Of a stretch of 64,000 bases of DNA, positions 17,718 through 26,125 are shown in pieces. The first letter of the stretch is position 1. The number at the start of each line of letters is the position of its first letter. The notes under the pieces were generated by a model. That model searched no databases and had not been told where the DNA came from. It was given only the letters and a program-made list of their open reading frames with translations. The stretch comes from Panacagrimonas perspica. GTDB taxonomy: Bacteria; Pseudomonadota; Gammaproteobacteria; Nevskiales; Nevskiaceae. A program made the position numbers and the translations under genes. Location of the stretch: NCBI RefSeq assembly GCF_004364935.1, contig NZ_SOBT01000011.1:310001-374000 (forward strand), read 5' to 3'.

Positions 17718-18588
17718 ACACGATCAGGCAGCGGGATTGCGCGTATTGCGGCCCGCCAAGCCGGTACAGGTGATCGCGGTCGCCAGCGGCAAGGGCGGGG
17801 TTGGAAAGACCAGCGTCTCGGTGAATCTTTCCACCGCGATGGCGCAGAGCGGAAAGCAGGTGATGCTGCTCGACGGCGATCTGGGTCTGGCCAATGTGGA
17901 CGTGATGCTGGGACTGCAGCCGACCTGCAATCTGGCCAACGTGCTCGAAGGCAAGTGCACGCTCGACGAGACGATCCTGATGGGTCCTTCGGGACTGATG
18001 GTGATCCCGGCTTCGAGCGGCAAGAAGAACATGGCCGAGCTCAATCGCGCCGAGAACGCCGGACTGATTCGCGCGTTCAGCGAATTGTCCCGGCCGATCG
18101 ACGTGCTGGTGATCGATACCGCGGCCGGCATCGCCGACTCGGTGATCAGCTTCACGCAGGCGGCGCAGGAAGTGATCGTCGTGATCTGTAACGACCCGGC
18201 TTCGCTGACCGACGCGTACGCGCTGATCAAGGTTCTCAACCGCGACCACGGCGTGGAGCGCGTGCAGGTGCTGGCCAACATGGTCCAGAACCTCACCGAA
18301 GCCAAGGAAGTGCACGAAAACCTGCGCCGCGTCGCCGAACGCTTCCTCGACGTGACGCTCAACTTCATGGGCTTCGTGCCGCAGGACGAATGGCTCAAGC
18401 GCGCCATCCGCCGCCAGCAGCCGGTGGTGCAGGCGTATCCGAATTCCGCGGCGGCGCTGGCATTCGCTGGCCTCGCGAAGAAGGCCGAGAGCTGGGGTCT
18501 GCCCAAGGGTGCGCGCGGGAATCTCGAATTCTTCGTCGAGCGCCTCGTGGAACGCGGAACCGGTCAGCTCGCGGGCGTGGCTGTATGA
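17710..18588 (+). CDS. flhG: Flagellar number regulator FlhG (FleN/MinD-like ATPase)
   Basis: 292 aa MinD/ParA-type ATPase limiting flagellar number. The N-terminal activator peptide DQAAGLR (residues 5-11), which stimulates FlhF GTPase in characterised homologues, is followed by the deviant Walker A KGGVGKT (28-34). The frame is open upstream to 17575, but ATG 17710 is chosen because it gives the canonical N-terminus and overlaps the flhF stop by 8 bp. In Pseudomonas, FleN also antagonises FleQ, which would feed back on the sigma-54 promoter before fliL; that link is inference. Confidence 0.96.
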   Translation: MGKHDQAAGLRVLRPAKPVQVIAVASGKGGVGKTSVSVNLSTAMAQSGKQVMLLDGDLGLANVDVMLGLQPTCNLANVLEGKCTLDETILMGPSGLMVIPASSGKKNMAELNRAENAGLIRAFSELSRPIDVLVIDTAAGIADSVISFTQAAQEVIVVICNDPASLTDAYALIKVLNRDHGVERVQVLANMVQNLTEAKEVHENLRRVAERFLDVTLNFMGFVPQDEWLKRAIRRQQPVVQAYPNSAAALAFAGLAKKAESWGLPKGARGNLEFFVERLVERGTGQLAGVAV

Positions 18589-18637
18589 GATTTCAGGTGC
18601 GGGATGCACGGATGAGCCAGGCGTGGAGGAGCGGATC

Positions 18638-19378
18638 ATGAGCGCACTGCCCAGAGAGGCCGTTGCCCGCTACGAGCGATCGCGGTCTCCCGACGCCAAC
18701 CTGATGAACCAGCATGCGGGCCTGGTGAAGCGCATCGCTTATCACCTGGCGGCGCGTCTTCCGACGAGCGTCGAGATCGACGATCTCATCCAGGCCGGCA
18801 GCATCGGCTTGCTCGAGGCGGCGCGGAACTATCAGGGCGATCGCGGCGCGAGCTTCGAGACGTACGCCGGCATCCGCATTCGCGGCGCGATGCTCGACGA
18901 ACTGCGTCGCGGAGACTGGGCGCCGCGCTCGCTGCATCGCCGCGCACGCGACGTGGCCACTGCGATGCGCGCGATCGAACAGGAAACCGGACGCGAGGCC
19001 AAGGACGTGGAAGTCGCCGAGCGTCTGGGCATTTCGCTCGCCGAATATTTCGACGCCGTCGCCGACTCGGCCCGCTGCCAGGTGATGTCGGCAGATGGCT
19101 TCGCCGACGGTGAAGGCTTCGACGCACCTGCCGAAGACGGCGATCCGGACCAACAGTTCAGCCGCGCCGAATTCCAGGTCGAGCTGATCAAGGCCATCGG
19201 TGGCCTGCCGGAGCGCGAGAAGCTGGTGATGTCGCTGTATTACGAGCGCGAACTCAATCTCAAGGAGATCGGGAAAGTGCTGGACGTCAGCGAAAGCCGC
19301 GTCTGCCAGATCCATGGACAGGCGCTGGTGAGATTGCGCGCGCGGCTCGGTGACTGGGCGAACGTGGCGTTGGGTTGA
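18638..19378 (+). CDS. fliA: Flagellar sigma factor sigma-28 (FliA)
   Basis: 246 aa RNA polymerase sigma factor for late flagellar genes. Region 2 (HAGLVKRIAYHLAARLP through SFETYAGIRIRGAMLDELR), region 3 and the region 4 helix-turn-helix (LNLKEIGKVLDVSESRVCQI) are all present. ATG 18638 is preceded by ggagga at 18625-18630, which supports this start over earlier in-frame codons inside flhG. A large AT-rich inverted repeat separates it from cheY. Confidence 0.97.
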   Translation: MSALPREAVARYERSRSPDANLMNQHAGLVKRIAYHLAARLPTSVEIDDLIQAGSIGLLEAARNYQGDRGASFETYAGIRIRGAMLDELRRGDWAPRSLHRRARDVATAMRAIEQETGREAKDVEVAERLGISLAEYFDAVADSARCQVMSADGFADGEGFDAPAEDGDPDQQFSRAEFQVELIKAIGGLPEREKLVMSLYYERELNLKEIGKVLDVSESRVCQIHGQALVRLRARLGDWANVALG

Positions 19379-19400
19379 GTTGCGTAAACAGGAATATTCA

Positions 19401-19500
19401 CCGCAAAGGCGCAAAGGAAAAAGAAAGGTCGCAAAGGCTTTTCAATTGTTGTTCTTTGCGTTCTCTCTTTTTCCTTTGCGACCTTTGCGACAAAAGCTTT
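19401..19500. repeat. Long imperfect inverted repeat built of CGCAAAGG units
   Basis: The left arm carries (CGCAAAGG) units followed by an A-rich run; the right arm is its imperfect complement with CCTTTGCG units and a T-rich run. The arms are about 40 bp around a short AT-rich loop (cttttcaattgttg). The GC content is clearly below that of the neighbours. It fills the fliA-cheY intergenic space and could fold in the transcript as a partial terminator or RNA-processing site. It has no T tract directly after the stem, so a classical terminator is unlikely. Confidence 0.75.
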
Positions 19501-19525
19501 TCTCTTCAATGCCGAGAACCGAAGC

Positions 19526-19918
19526 ATGGACAAGAACGCAAGAATCCTGATCGTGGACGACTTCTCGACGATGCGGCGCATCGTCAAGAACCTGCTCGCC
19601 GACCTGGGCTACACCAACACGCAGGAAGCCGACGACGGCAAGACCGCGTGGCCGATGCTGCTGGCTGGCGGGTTCGAGTTCGTCGTCACCGACTGGAACA
19701 TGCCCGGGATGACCGGCATCGACCTGCTCAAGGCGATCCGCGGCGAGCCCAAGCTGGCGAGCCTGCCGGTGCTGATGGTGACCGCCGAGGCGCAGCGCGA
19801 CCAGATCATCGAGGCTGCCAAGGCTGGCGTGAACGGCTACATCATCAAGCCCTTCACCGCCGTGACCTTGAAGGAAAAGCTGGACAAGATCTTCGCGCGA
19901 CTCGCCGAAGCCGCGTAA
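19526..19918 (+). CDS. cheY: Chemotaxis response regulator CheY
   Basis: 130 aa single receiver domain. The acid pocket is Asp11/Asp12, the phosphorylation site is Asp56 ([11 protein letters not shown]), and the conserved Lys is in IIKPFTA near residue 110. Phospho-CheY binds the N-terminal peptide of FliM (encoded at 6425) to change motor rotation. It precedes cheZ and cheA in the usual Pseudomonas-type order. Confidence 0.97.
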   Translation: MDKNARILIVDDFSTMRRIVKNLLADLGYTNTQEADDGKTAWPMLLAGGFEFVVTDWNMPGMTGIDLLKAIRGEPKLASLPVLMVTAEAQRDQIIEAAKAGVNGYIIKPFTAVTLKEKLDKIFARLAEAA

Positions 19919-19941
19919 TCCACGCGCTCCGGAGTGCTTCG

Positions 19942-20679
19942 GTGAACGCACCTTTCCAAACGCTGCCGGCCCGCGCCGATCAGCTTGCGCGCATGCGCGA
20001 ACTCGTATCTCTGCTGGAAGCCGGCGACGACGCCGGTTTCGAAGCGCGCTTCTCCAGCCTGCTGCAGTCGCGCGACCAGGGCCTGTTCGTCAGCGTCGCG
20101 CGCCTGACGCGCGACCTGCACGACGCGGTCCGCGGACTGAGCTTCGACGAACAGCTGTCGACGCTCGCCGGCCGCGAAATTCCGGACGCCTGTTCGCGTC
20201 TCGACTACGTGACCCGCGTGACCGAAGAGGCCGCGCACAAGACGCTGGACCTGGTCGAGCAGTGCCAGCAGCTCACGCAGGACATCGTGTTGGCCACGCA
20301 CGACATCTCGGCGGCCTGCCATCGCGCGCACATCTACGCGGGCTCGCCGTACAGCTTGTCGGGCCTGGTCGTGAGCGTCGACGAGACGCGCGATCACATC
20401 GTCAACAGCGCGGCGAGTCTGCGCGACCGGCTGTCGAAGCTGGCGCAGGCGCAGGAGTACCAGGATCTCGCCGGCCAGGTGATCAAGAAGGTCACGACGC
20501 TGGTGCGCAGCGTGGAGCGGGCCTTGATCGACCTGCTGCGCGCATCCGGCGGAGCGGTGGCTTCGCGGCCGTCCGATGCGCCTGCCAATCATCTGCACGG
20601 CCCTGCGGTCGCGGGTGTCACGCCGCTGGCGGTCAGCCAGGACGACGCCGACTCGCTGCTCGCCGATCTCGGATTCTGA
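19942..20679 (+). CDS. cheZ: CheY-P phosphatase CheZ
   Basis: 245 aa. The start is GTG 19942 with ggag at 19931-19934; no ATG gives a suitable length. A long helical body carries the active-site segment QEYQDLAGQVIKKV, containing the catalytic Gln and acidic partner of CheZ. The C-terminal peptide DDADSLLADLGF is the CheY-tethering tail of the family. The frame is open upstream through cheY, but that part is a shadow of cheY. Confidence 0.94.
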   Translation: MNAPFQTLPARADQLARMRELVSLLEAGDDAGFEARFSSLLQSRDQGLFVSVARLTRDLHDAVRGLSFDEQLSTLAGREIPDACSRLDYVTRVTEEAAHKTLDLVEQCQQLTQDIVLATHDISAACHRAHIYAGSPYSLSGLVVSVDETRDHIVNSAASLRDRLSKLAQAQEYQDLAGQVIKKVTTLVRSVERALIDLLRASGGAVASRPSDAPANHLHGPAVAGVTPLAVSQDDADSLLADLGF

Positions 20680-20692
20680 GAGAGACACGACC

Positions 20693-22588
20693 ATGCCCGC
20701 CGTCGACGACGAGATTCGCGCCGACTTCCTGATGGAAGCCGGCGACCTGATCGAGAACCTGGGCGGACAGCTCGTCGAGCTGGAATCGCGGCCGGACGAT
20801 TCCGACCTGCTCAACGCGATCTTCCGCGCTTTCCACACGGTCAAGGGCGGCGCCGGCTTTCTGGCCATCACGCCGCTGGTGGAGTTGTGCCACGCCACCG
20901 AGGACGTGTTCAACGCACTGCGCAACGGCAAGAGAAGTGTCGACGCCGCGTTGATGGACGCCGTCCTGCAGGCCGTCGACCAGGTGCAGGCCATGATGGC
21001 CAGCGTCGCCGGCAACCAGGTGCCGCAGCCTGCGCCACCTGCGCTCATCCAGACGCTGCACGGTCTGCTCGCAGCGCATGCGCCCGTGGCGCCGCCTGTG
21101 GCGGCGCCGGTCGAGAAGAAGAAAAAGAAGGCGAAGCCGGCTCCGCCGGTGGATCCGGATGCGATCAGCGAAGACGAATTCGAAGCGCTGCTCGATCAGA
21201 TGGCCGCGGACAAGAAATCCGGGAACGTCGCGCCGGATGCGGCGAAGAGTTCCGACGACGCGATCAGCGAGGACGAGTTCGAAGCGCTGCTCGATCAGAT
21301 GGCGGCCGAGAAGAAGTCCGCGAGCCCCGCGCCGGCAACCGCAGTGGCGCATCCGTCGGCGAAACCTTCTCACCCGGAACCCGCAAGGAAGGCGCCGGCG
21401 ACGAATGTCGCGCCGCCGCCCGCGTCTGCGCCTGCCGAAACCTCGGTGCGCGTCGACACCGTCAAGCTCGACCGCATGATGAATCTGGTCGGCGAACTGG
21501 TGCTGGTGCGCAACCGTCTCAAGGCACTGGCCACCGAGGCGGGAGGCGAAGTGGGTCGCGCAGTGCGCGAACTCGACTTCATCACGCGCGGCCTGCAGGG
21601 CGCCGTGATGCAGGTGCGCATGCAGCCGATCGGCAAGGTCTTCTCGCGCTTCCCGAAGCTGGCGCGCGATGTCGCGCGCGGCCTGGGCAAGCAGGTCGAG
21701 GTCACGCTGATCGGGCAGGACACCGATCTCGACAAGAATCTGGTCGAGGCGCTGGCCGATCCGCTGGTGCACATGGTGCGCAACAGCGTCGACCACGGCA
21801 TCGAGATGCCCGAACTCCGGATCGCCCGTGGCAAGCCCGCTGCCGGACAGCTCAAGCTCGAGGCGCGCCAGGAAGGCGATCACATCCGCATCACGGTGCG
21901 CGACGACGGCGGCGGCATCGACCCCGAGCGCGTGCGCACCAAGGTCGTCGAGAAGAAGCTGATGGATGCGGCGTCGGCGGCGCGGCTTTCACACGAAGAA
22001 TGCCTGCAGCTGATCTTCCTGCCCGGTTTCTCGACCAAGGATCAGGTCTCGGACCTGTCGGGTCGTGGCGTGGGCATGGACGTGGTCAAGCAGCGCATCC
22101 TGTCGCTCAACGGCTCGGCGACGATCGAATCGCAGGCCGGGCAGGGCAGCGCGGTGCACCTGCGCGTGCCGCTCACGCTGGCGATCCTGCCGGCGCTGAT
22201 GATCGATGCTGGTGAGCGCCAGTTCGCGCTGCCGCTGGCGATGGTGGCCGACGTGTTCGCGCTGGATCCGTCCGCCGTGCGCAAGGTCGGGCACTGGAAC
22301 GTGGCGCCGCTCAAGCGCGAAAACCTGCGCCTGATCGATCTCGAACTCTGGGCCGGCGCGACCGACATTTCCGGGACACGGCACGTCGTGGTGGTCATGC
22401 TCGGCGAAGAACGGTTCGGCCTGATCGTGCGCCAAGTGCGCGGCCGTGAAGAGGTGGTCATCAAGCCGCTCGGCGCGACCTTGCGCGGGCTGGCCGGTGT
22501 CGCGGGCGCCACGGTGACACCGCAGGGGCGCGTCGCACTGATCGTCGATGTGCCGGGTCTGGTCCAGACGCACGCGAAGTCGGTCTAG
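20693..22588 (+). CDS. cheA: Chemotaxis histidine kinase CheA
   Basis: 631 aa. The N-terminal HPt domain has its phosphorylated His48 in FHTVKGGAGFL. A Lys/Ala/Pro linker (about residues 130-255) contains two copies of ISEDEFEALLDQMA (158-171 and 191-204). Then come the dimerisation helix pair, the ATPase domain (N box near HMVRNSVDHG, G boxes DDGGGID and GRGVGMD) and a CheW-like C-terminal domain. No globular P2 CheY-binding domain is recognisable. ATG 20693 is chosen over earlier in-frame codons, which lie in cheZ. Confidence 0.96.
   Translation: MPAVDDEIRADFLMEAGDLIENLGGQLVELESRPDDSDLLNAIFRAFHTVKGGAGFLAITPLVELCHATEDVFNALRNGKRSVDAALMDAVLQAVDQVQAMMASVAGNQVPQPAPPALIQTLHGLLAAHAPVAPPVAAPVEKKKKKAKPAPPVDPDAISEDEFEALLDQMAADKKSGNVAPDAAKSSDDAISEDEFEALLDQMAAEKKSASPAPATAVAHPSAKPSHPEPARKAPATNVAPPPASAPAETSVRVDTVKLDRMMNLVGELVLVRNRLKALATEAGGEVGRAVRELDFITRGLQGAVMQVRMQPIGKVFSRFPKLARDVARGLGKQVEVTLIGQDTDLDKNLVEALADPLVHMVRNSVDHGIEMPELRIARGKPAAGQLKLEARQEGDHIRITVRDDGGGIDPERVRTKVVEKKLMDAASAARLSHEECLQLIFLPGFSTKDQVSDLSGRGVGMDVVKQRILSLNGSATIESQAGQGSAVHLRVPLTLAILPALMIDAGERQFALPLAMVADVFALDPSAVRKVGHWNVAPLKRENLRLIDLELWAGATDISGTRHVVVVMLGEERFGLIVRQVRGREEVVIKPLGATLRGLAGVAGATVTPQGRVALIVDVPGLVQTHAKSV
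21164..21304 (+). repeat. Duplicated FliM-like peptide coded in the CheA linker
   Basis: Two near-identical coding repeats (21164-21205 and 21263-21304), about 57 bp apart, each encode ISEDEFEALLDQMA with different synonymous codons. The peptide parallels the CheY-binding N-terminus of FliM in this window (LSQDEIDALLHGV). Confidence 0.8.
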
Positions 22589-22760
22589 ACGGATGAACCG
22601 GTCGTCGGCGAGGGCTTCCGTGTTTCGTTCGCGGCGGGGGGAAACCCGTTCGCCGCGACAGCGACACGGCATGTCCGGCTTCTGCACCGCATATCCGCCT
22701 GGCGGAACCCGTCGGGAAAAAGGACTTCAGCTTTCGACGATTCCGCCGAAAACCTAGGTC

Positions 22761-23501
22761 ATGGACATCCTCAGCATCATCGGTTTCATCCTCGCCATGG
22801 TCGCGCTGATCGGCGGGTCCATTCTGAAAGGCTCCGGTGTCGCGGCGCTGTGGGGCCCTGCGGCGTTCGTCATCGTCATCGTCGGCACGTTCGGTTCCAT
22901 CACCGTGCAGACGCCGATGCCGGCGTTCAAGCACGGCATGAAGATGGCCAAGTGGATCTTCATGCCGCCGTCGCTGGACGGCAGGGGCCTGATCGCGAAG
23001 ATCGTCGAGTGGAGCAATGCCGCGCGCAAGCAGGGCCTGCTCGCGCTCGAAGGCAGCATCGCCACCGAGGGCGACGGCTTCATCAAGAAGGGCCTGCAGA
23101 TGCTCGTCGATGGCGCCGAGCCGGAGACGATCCGCAACACGCTCGAGACCGAGATGCAGGCCAAGGAGCACTTCGACCTGATGGGCGCCAAGGTCTGGGA
23201 GGGCATGGGCATCTACGCACCCACGCTGGGCATCATCGGCGCGGTGATGGGTCTGATGGCGGTCATGCAGAACCTCGCCGACCCTTCGAAGCTCGGTCAC
23301 GGCATCTCGGCCGCGTTCATCGCCACGATCTACGGCATCGCCTCGGCCAACCTGTTCTTCCTGCCGATGTCGTCGAAGCTCAAGAGCGTGATCGGCGACC
23401 AGACGCGCGTGCGCGAGATGATCATCGAGGGCCTGATCGCGATCTCGCAGGGCGAGAATCCGCGCGTCATCGAGACCAAGCTGCATGGGTTCCTGCATTG
23501 A
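22761..23501 (+). CDS. motC: Flagellar stator subunit MotC (MotA/PomA family)
   Basis: 246 aa with four membrane helices (about residues 5-25, 30-52, 150-175, 185-208) and the large cytoplasmic loop of MotA-type stators. The C-terminal family signature (GIYAPTLGIIGAVMGLMAVM) is intact. It pairs with motD downstream to form an ion-driven stator. In Pseudomonas the equivalent MotCD set coexists with MotAB and supports swarming. The 172-bp gap before it contains no clear promoter. Confidence 0.93.
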   Translation: MDILSIIGFILAMVALIGGSILKGSGVAALWGPAAFVIVIVGTFGSITVQTPMPAFKHGMKMAKWIFMPPSLDGRGLIAKIVEWSNAARKQGLLALEGSIATEGDGFIKKGLQMLVDGAEPETIRNTLETEMQAKEHFDLMGAKVWEGMGIYAPTLGIIGAVMGLMAVMQNLADPSKLGHGISAAFIATIYGIASANLFFLPMSSKLKSVIGDQTRVREMIIEGLIAISQGENPRVIETKLHGFLH

Positions 23502-23513
23502 ACGCCATGAACA

Positions 23514-23615
23514 AGGAATCGGGAATCGGGAATCGTGACGGCGCCATCGCCGCAACGGACCTGCTTTCATCTTTTCCGGCTTCGACGATTCCCGTTTCCC
23601 GTTTCCCGATTCCCG
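23514..23615. repeat. Inverted GGGAATC repeat between motC and motD
   Basis: The left arm is a run of GGAATC/GGGAATC units (23514-23536). The right arm is the complementary CGATTCCCGTTTCCCGTTTC run (23585-23615). About 48 bp lie between them. It fills the motC-motD gap and is likely a dispersed intergenic repeat of this lineage, able to form a hairpin in the transcript. Confidence 0.75.
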
Positions 23616-23625
23616 GCTTCTAGTC

Positions 23626-24585
23626 ATGGCCAAGAAAGCCAAGCACGAGGACCACATCAACCACGAGGCCTGGGCCATTCCCTATGGCGACCTCGTCACC
23701 CTGCTGCTTGCGTTCTTCGTGGTGCTGTACTCGATGTCCTCGGTCAACGAGGGCAAGTACCGTGTGCTGTCGGATTCGCTCAACGCCGCATTCGGCGGCG
23801 CGCCGCGCTCGCCGACGCCGATCCAGGTCGGCCCCAAAACGCAGAGCCCGAGCAGCAGTCCGCGGCCGCGCATGCTCCAGGCCGCGCCACCGCAGCAGGG
23901 TGTCCGCGGTTCGGAGAAGGCTTTTCAGAAGCCCGATCTGCCGGGGCTCGCGCTGGGCTTCCACGTGGGCGGCGGCGGTGGACGCAGCGGCGCGCGTGCA
24001 CGCGAGCAGCTCGAGAAAATGTCCGAGCAGGTGCAGGCGGCGCTCGGCGACATGATCGCGCGCAAGCAGGTGCTGGTGCGCCGTCACGAGGAATGGCTGG
24101 AGATCGAGATCCAGACCGACATTCTCTTCACCAGCGGCTCTGCACGGCTGGGCAACGAGGCCGGCGGGGTGCTCGATCGGCTTGCCGACGTGCTGCGCAC
24201 CTTCGACAACCGCCTGCGCATCGAAGGCCACACGGACGACGTGCCGATCGCGACGCGTGAGTTCCCGTCGAACTGGGAACTCTCAGCCGCCCGCGCGGCC
24301 AGCGTCGTCCATCGGTTCATGGCGCGCGGCGTGGAGCCACGCCGCATGACCGTGCTCGGCCTCGCCGAATTCAACCCGGTCGCCGAGAACACGGATGCGG
24401 CCAGCCGCAACCGCAACCGTCGTGTCGTCATCGTCGTGCTGGCCAATTCGGGTTCGAAGCTGCCTTCGCTGACGACGACGACTTCTGCTGAAGACAAGGC
24501 CGCGCCCGCGGTTCCGGAGCGCGTCGCCACGAGTGTGTCCACGGCCTCGTCCATCGTCGCCACACGGGAGCATTCCCAACCATGA
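23626..24585 (+). CDS. motD: Flagellar stator subunit MotD (MotB family)
   Basis: 319 aa. A short N-terminal tail precedes one membrane helix with the ion-binding aspartate, Asp22 in WAIPYGDLVTLLLAF. A plug and linker region rich in Pro/Ser/Gly follows (about residues 50-120), and an OmpA-like peptidoglycan-binding domain occupies 150-275 (IEGHTDDVPI, NWELSAARAASVV). The stop overlaps the cheW ATG (ATGA). Confidence 0.94.
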   Translation: MAKKAKHEDHINHEAWAIPYGDLVTLLLAFFVVLYSMSSVNEGKYRVLSDSLNAAFGGAPRSPTPIQVGPKTQSPSSSPRPRMLQAAPPQQGVRGSEKAFQKPDLPGLALGFHVGGGGGRSGARAREQLEKMSEQVQAALGDMIARKQVLVRRHEEWLEIEIQTDILFTSGSARLGNEAGGVLDRLADVLRTFDNRLRIEGHTDDVPIATREFPSNWELSAARAASVVHRFMARGVEPRRMTVLGLAEFNPVAENTDAASRNRNRRVVIVVLANSGSKLPSLTTTTSAEDKAAPAVPERVATSVSTASSIVATREHSQP

Positions 24586-25064
24586 GCGCTGTCGTCTTTC
24601 CGAAAGCCACGCCCGAAGTCGGGCGCGATGGGGATGGGGGTCGCGACGGCGACGTCGTGCGTCGCTGGATCGGCTTTGAGCTCGCGGGCCAGCTCTACGG
24701 TGTGCCGATCCTGGCGGTGCAGGAAGTCCTGGCGACGGCCGAGATCGAGCCGGTGCCCGGTACCGCGCACGAGGTGCTGGGCGTCATCAACCTGCGCGGA
24801 CAGATCGTCACGGTGATCGACCTTCGGCTACGCCTGGGCCTGAGCGCATCGGCGTCCGCGGCCGGGCCGCTGGTGGTCTTCGATGGTCCCTCCGAAACCC
24901 TGGCCGCACGCGTCGACAGGGTCACGCACGTTCGGCGCATTCCGGATCCGGCGATCAAGCCGGCCCCGCGTTCGGGTGGCGCCCCCTGCGCCGCGGTCCT
25001 GGGCATCGTGACCCGGGATGCGGAACTGATGACCTTGCTCGACGTTCCGGCGCTGATGCGCTGA
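24582..25064 (+). CDS. cheW: Chemotaxis coupling protein CheW
   Basis: 160 aa. After about 25 poorly conserved residues comes one CheW domain (WIGFELAGQLYGVPILAVQEV, VINLRGQIVTVIDLR). It links CheA to chemoreceptors. Translationally coupled to motD. A REP element immediately follows and probably marks the end of the motility transcript. Confidence 0.93.
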   Translation: MSAVVFPKATPEVGRDGDGGRDGDVVRRWIGFELAGQLYGVPILAVQEVLATAEIEPVPGTAHEVLGVINLRGQIVTVIDLRLRLGLSASASAAGPLVVFDGPSETLAARVDRVTHVRRIPDPAIKPAPRSGGAPCAAVLGIVTRDAELMTLLDVPALMR

Positions 25065-25067
25065 GAC

Positions 25068-25136
25068 CGTAGCCCGGGTGAAACCCGGGGCTGCGCTTCG
25101 TGTGCGAACGAAACCCCGGGTTTCACCCGGGCTACG
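25068..25136. repeat. REP palindrome, GTGAAAC-stem class
   Basis: Complete element with GTAG and CTAC ends, starting 4 bp after the cheW stop. The rest of the gap to 25403 (about 265 bp) holds no gene that I can support. It contains a near-palindrome GGGGATTCCCC at about 25218-25228 and otherwise nothing recognised. Confidence 0.88.
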
Positions 25137-25403
25137 GTAGCCGCGACCTCCTCGCGCGACCCGCGGCTCGTGACTGGTTCCCGTCGCATAAAAGTCGGGG
25201 CCAGCACGACCCCACGTAGGGGATTCCCCCACCTGCTTCCCGTTCCGACGCCCCGGGCGTCCGAATGTCGGCGCGCCGCAATGTGAATCGAGCGTCAAGT
25301 GCAATGTGGGTACCACGACATCGCGAACACGCGCACACCGAAAGGCGCAACGGCGAGTCCATGCAATTCACTTCAGCGTTTCAGCATTTGGGGGGTCGGA
25401 ATC

Positions 25404-26114
25404 GTGCCGCTGGTTCGCTTGCTCGCCCTCCTTGCGCTGGCATCGCTCCTCGGAGCCTGCGCTGCTCCGAAGTACCGCCCCTACGATCCGGCCGCGCGCA
25501 CCAAGGTCATGAGCATCGGCCTGCTCACGCCCGCGGTTTCGGACACGGTCGCTGTTCGCATGGAAGTGCATCCCGGCCAGAGCTTCGGCGTGGTCGGCAT
25601 GCTGATCGCCGAGGGCGACATGGAGGGCAAGACCGGCCAGTTCACGCGCGCCGCCAAGGGCAAGGGCTTCGTCTGCAGCAAGACGTTCCTGACGCAGCTC
25701 GACGCCGGCCTGCGCGGCGGCGGATACGACGTGAAGACGATCGAAGTGACGCGTCCGTACCACGAGTACGCGTTCCTGGAGCAGTACCCGAAAGCCGACG
25801 GCAGCGTCGACGCCTATCTCGATCTCTACACCGACGTGGTCGGCTATATCGCGGCCGGCGGCGGCACGCCGTACCGCCCGACCGTGTACCTCAATGTCCG
25901 CCTGGTGCGCGCCACCGATCACAAGGTGCTCTACCAGGACCGCATCACCTACAACGCCTTCGGCGACGGCGGCGGCGCGATCACGCTGACCGCCGCCAAG
26001 GACTACGAATACTGGAATTTCGATGCCCTCGTGGCCGATCCGGCCCGGGCGCTGGAAGGTCTGCAGATCGCGATGCGCGCGACCGGCGACGAACTGGCCC
26101 GCCAACTCCGCTGA
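25404..26114 (+). CDS. Predicted lipoprotein of unknown function
   Basis: 236 aa. GTG 25404 follows a strong Gly-rich Shine-Dalgarno-like run (25390-25397) and gives a typical lipoprotein signal ending in the lipobox LLGAC; earlier in-frame ATGs would bury the signal peptide. The mature protein mixes alternating hydrophobic strands with a Gly-rich middle (YIAAGGGTPY). No family is recognised. The second lipoprotein gene follows 11 bp later, so the two are probably co-expressed and act together in the envelope. Confidence 0.8.
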   Translation: MPLVRLLALLALASLLGACAAPKYRPYDPAARTKVMSIGLLTPAVSDTVAVRMEVHPGQSFGVVGMLIAEGDMEGKTGQFTRAAKGKGFVCSKTFLTQLDAGLRGGGYDVKTIEVTRPYHEYAFLEQYPKADGSVDAYLDLYTDVVGYIAAGGGTPYRPTVYLNVRLVRATDHKVLYQDRITYNAFGDGGGAITLTAAKDYEYWNFDALVADPARALEGLQIAMRATGDELARQLR

Positions 26115-26125
26115 GCACTGACGAC

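Noticed and set aside
22670-22690. GG-N10-GC spacing resembling sigma-54 before motC
   Set aside because: Only the two dinucleotides match; the flanking bases do not fit TGGCAC or TTGCA.
22728-22752. Possible sigma-28 promoter (ttcagctt-N11-gccgaaaa) before motC
   Set aside because: The -10 half is close to GCCGATAA but the -35 half matches poorly, and it would place the transcript start almost on the motC ATG, leaving no leader.
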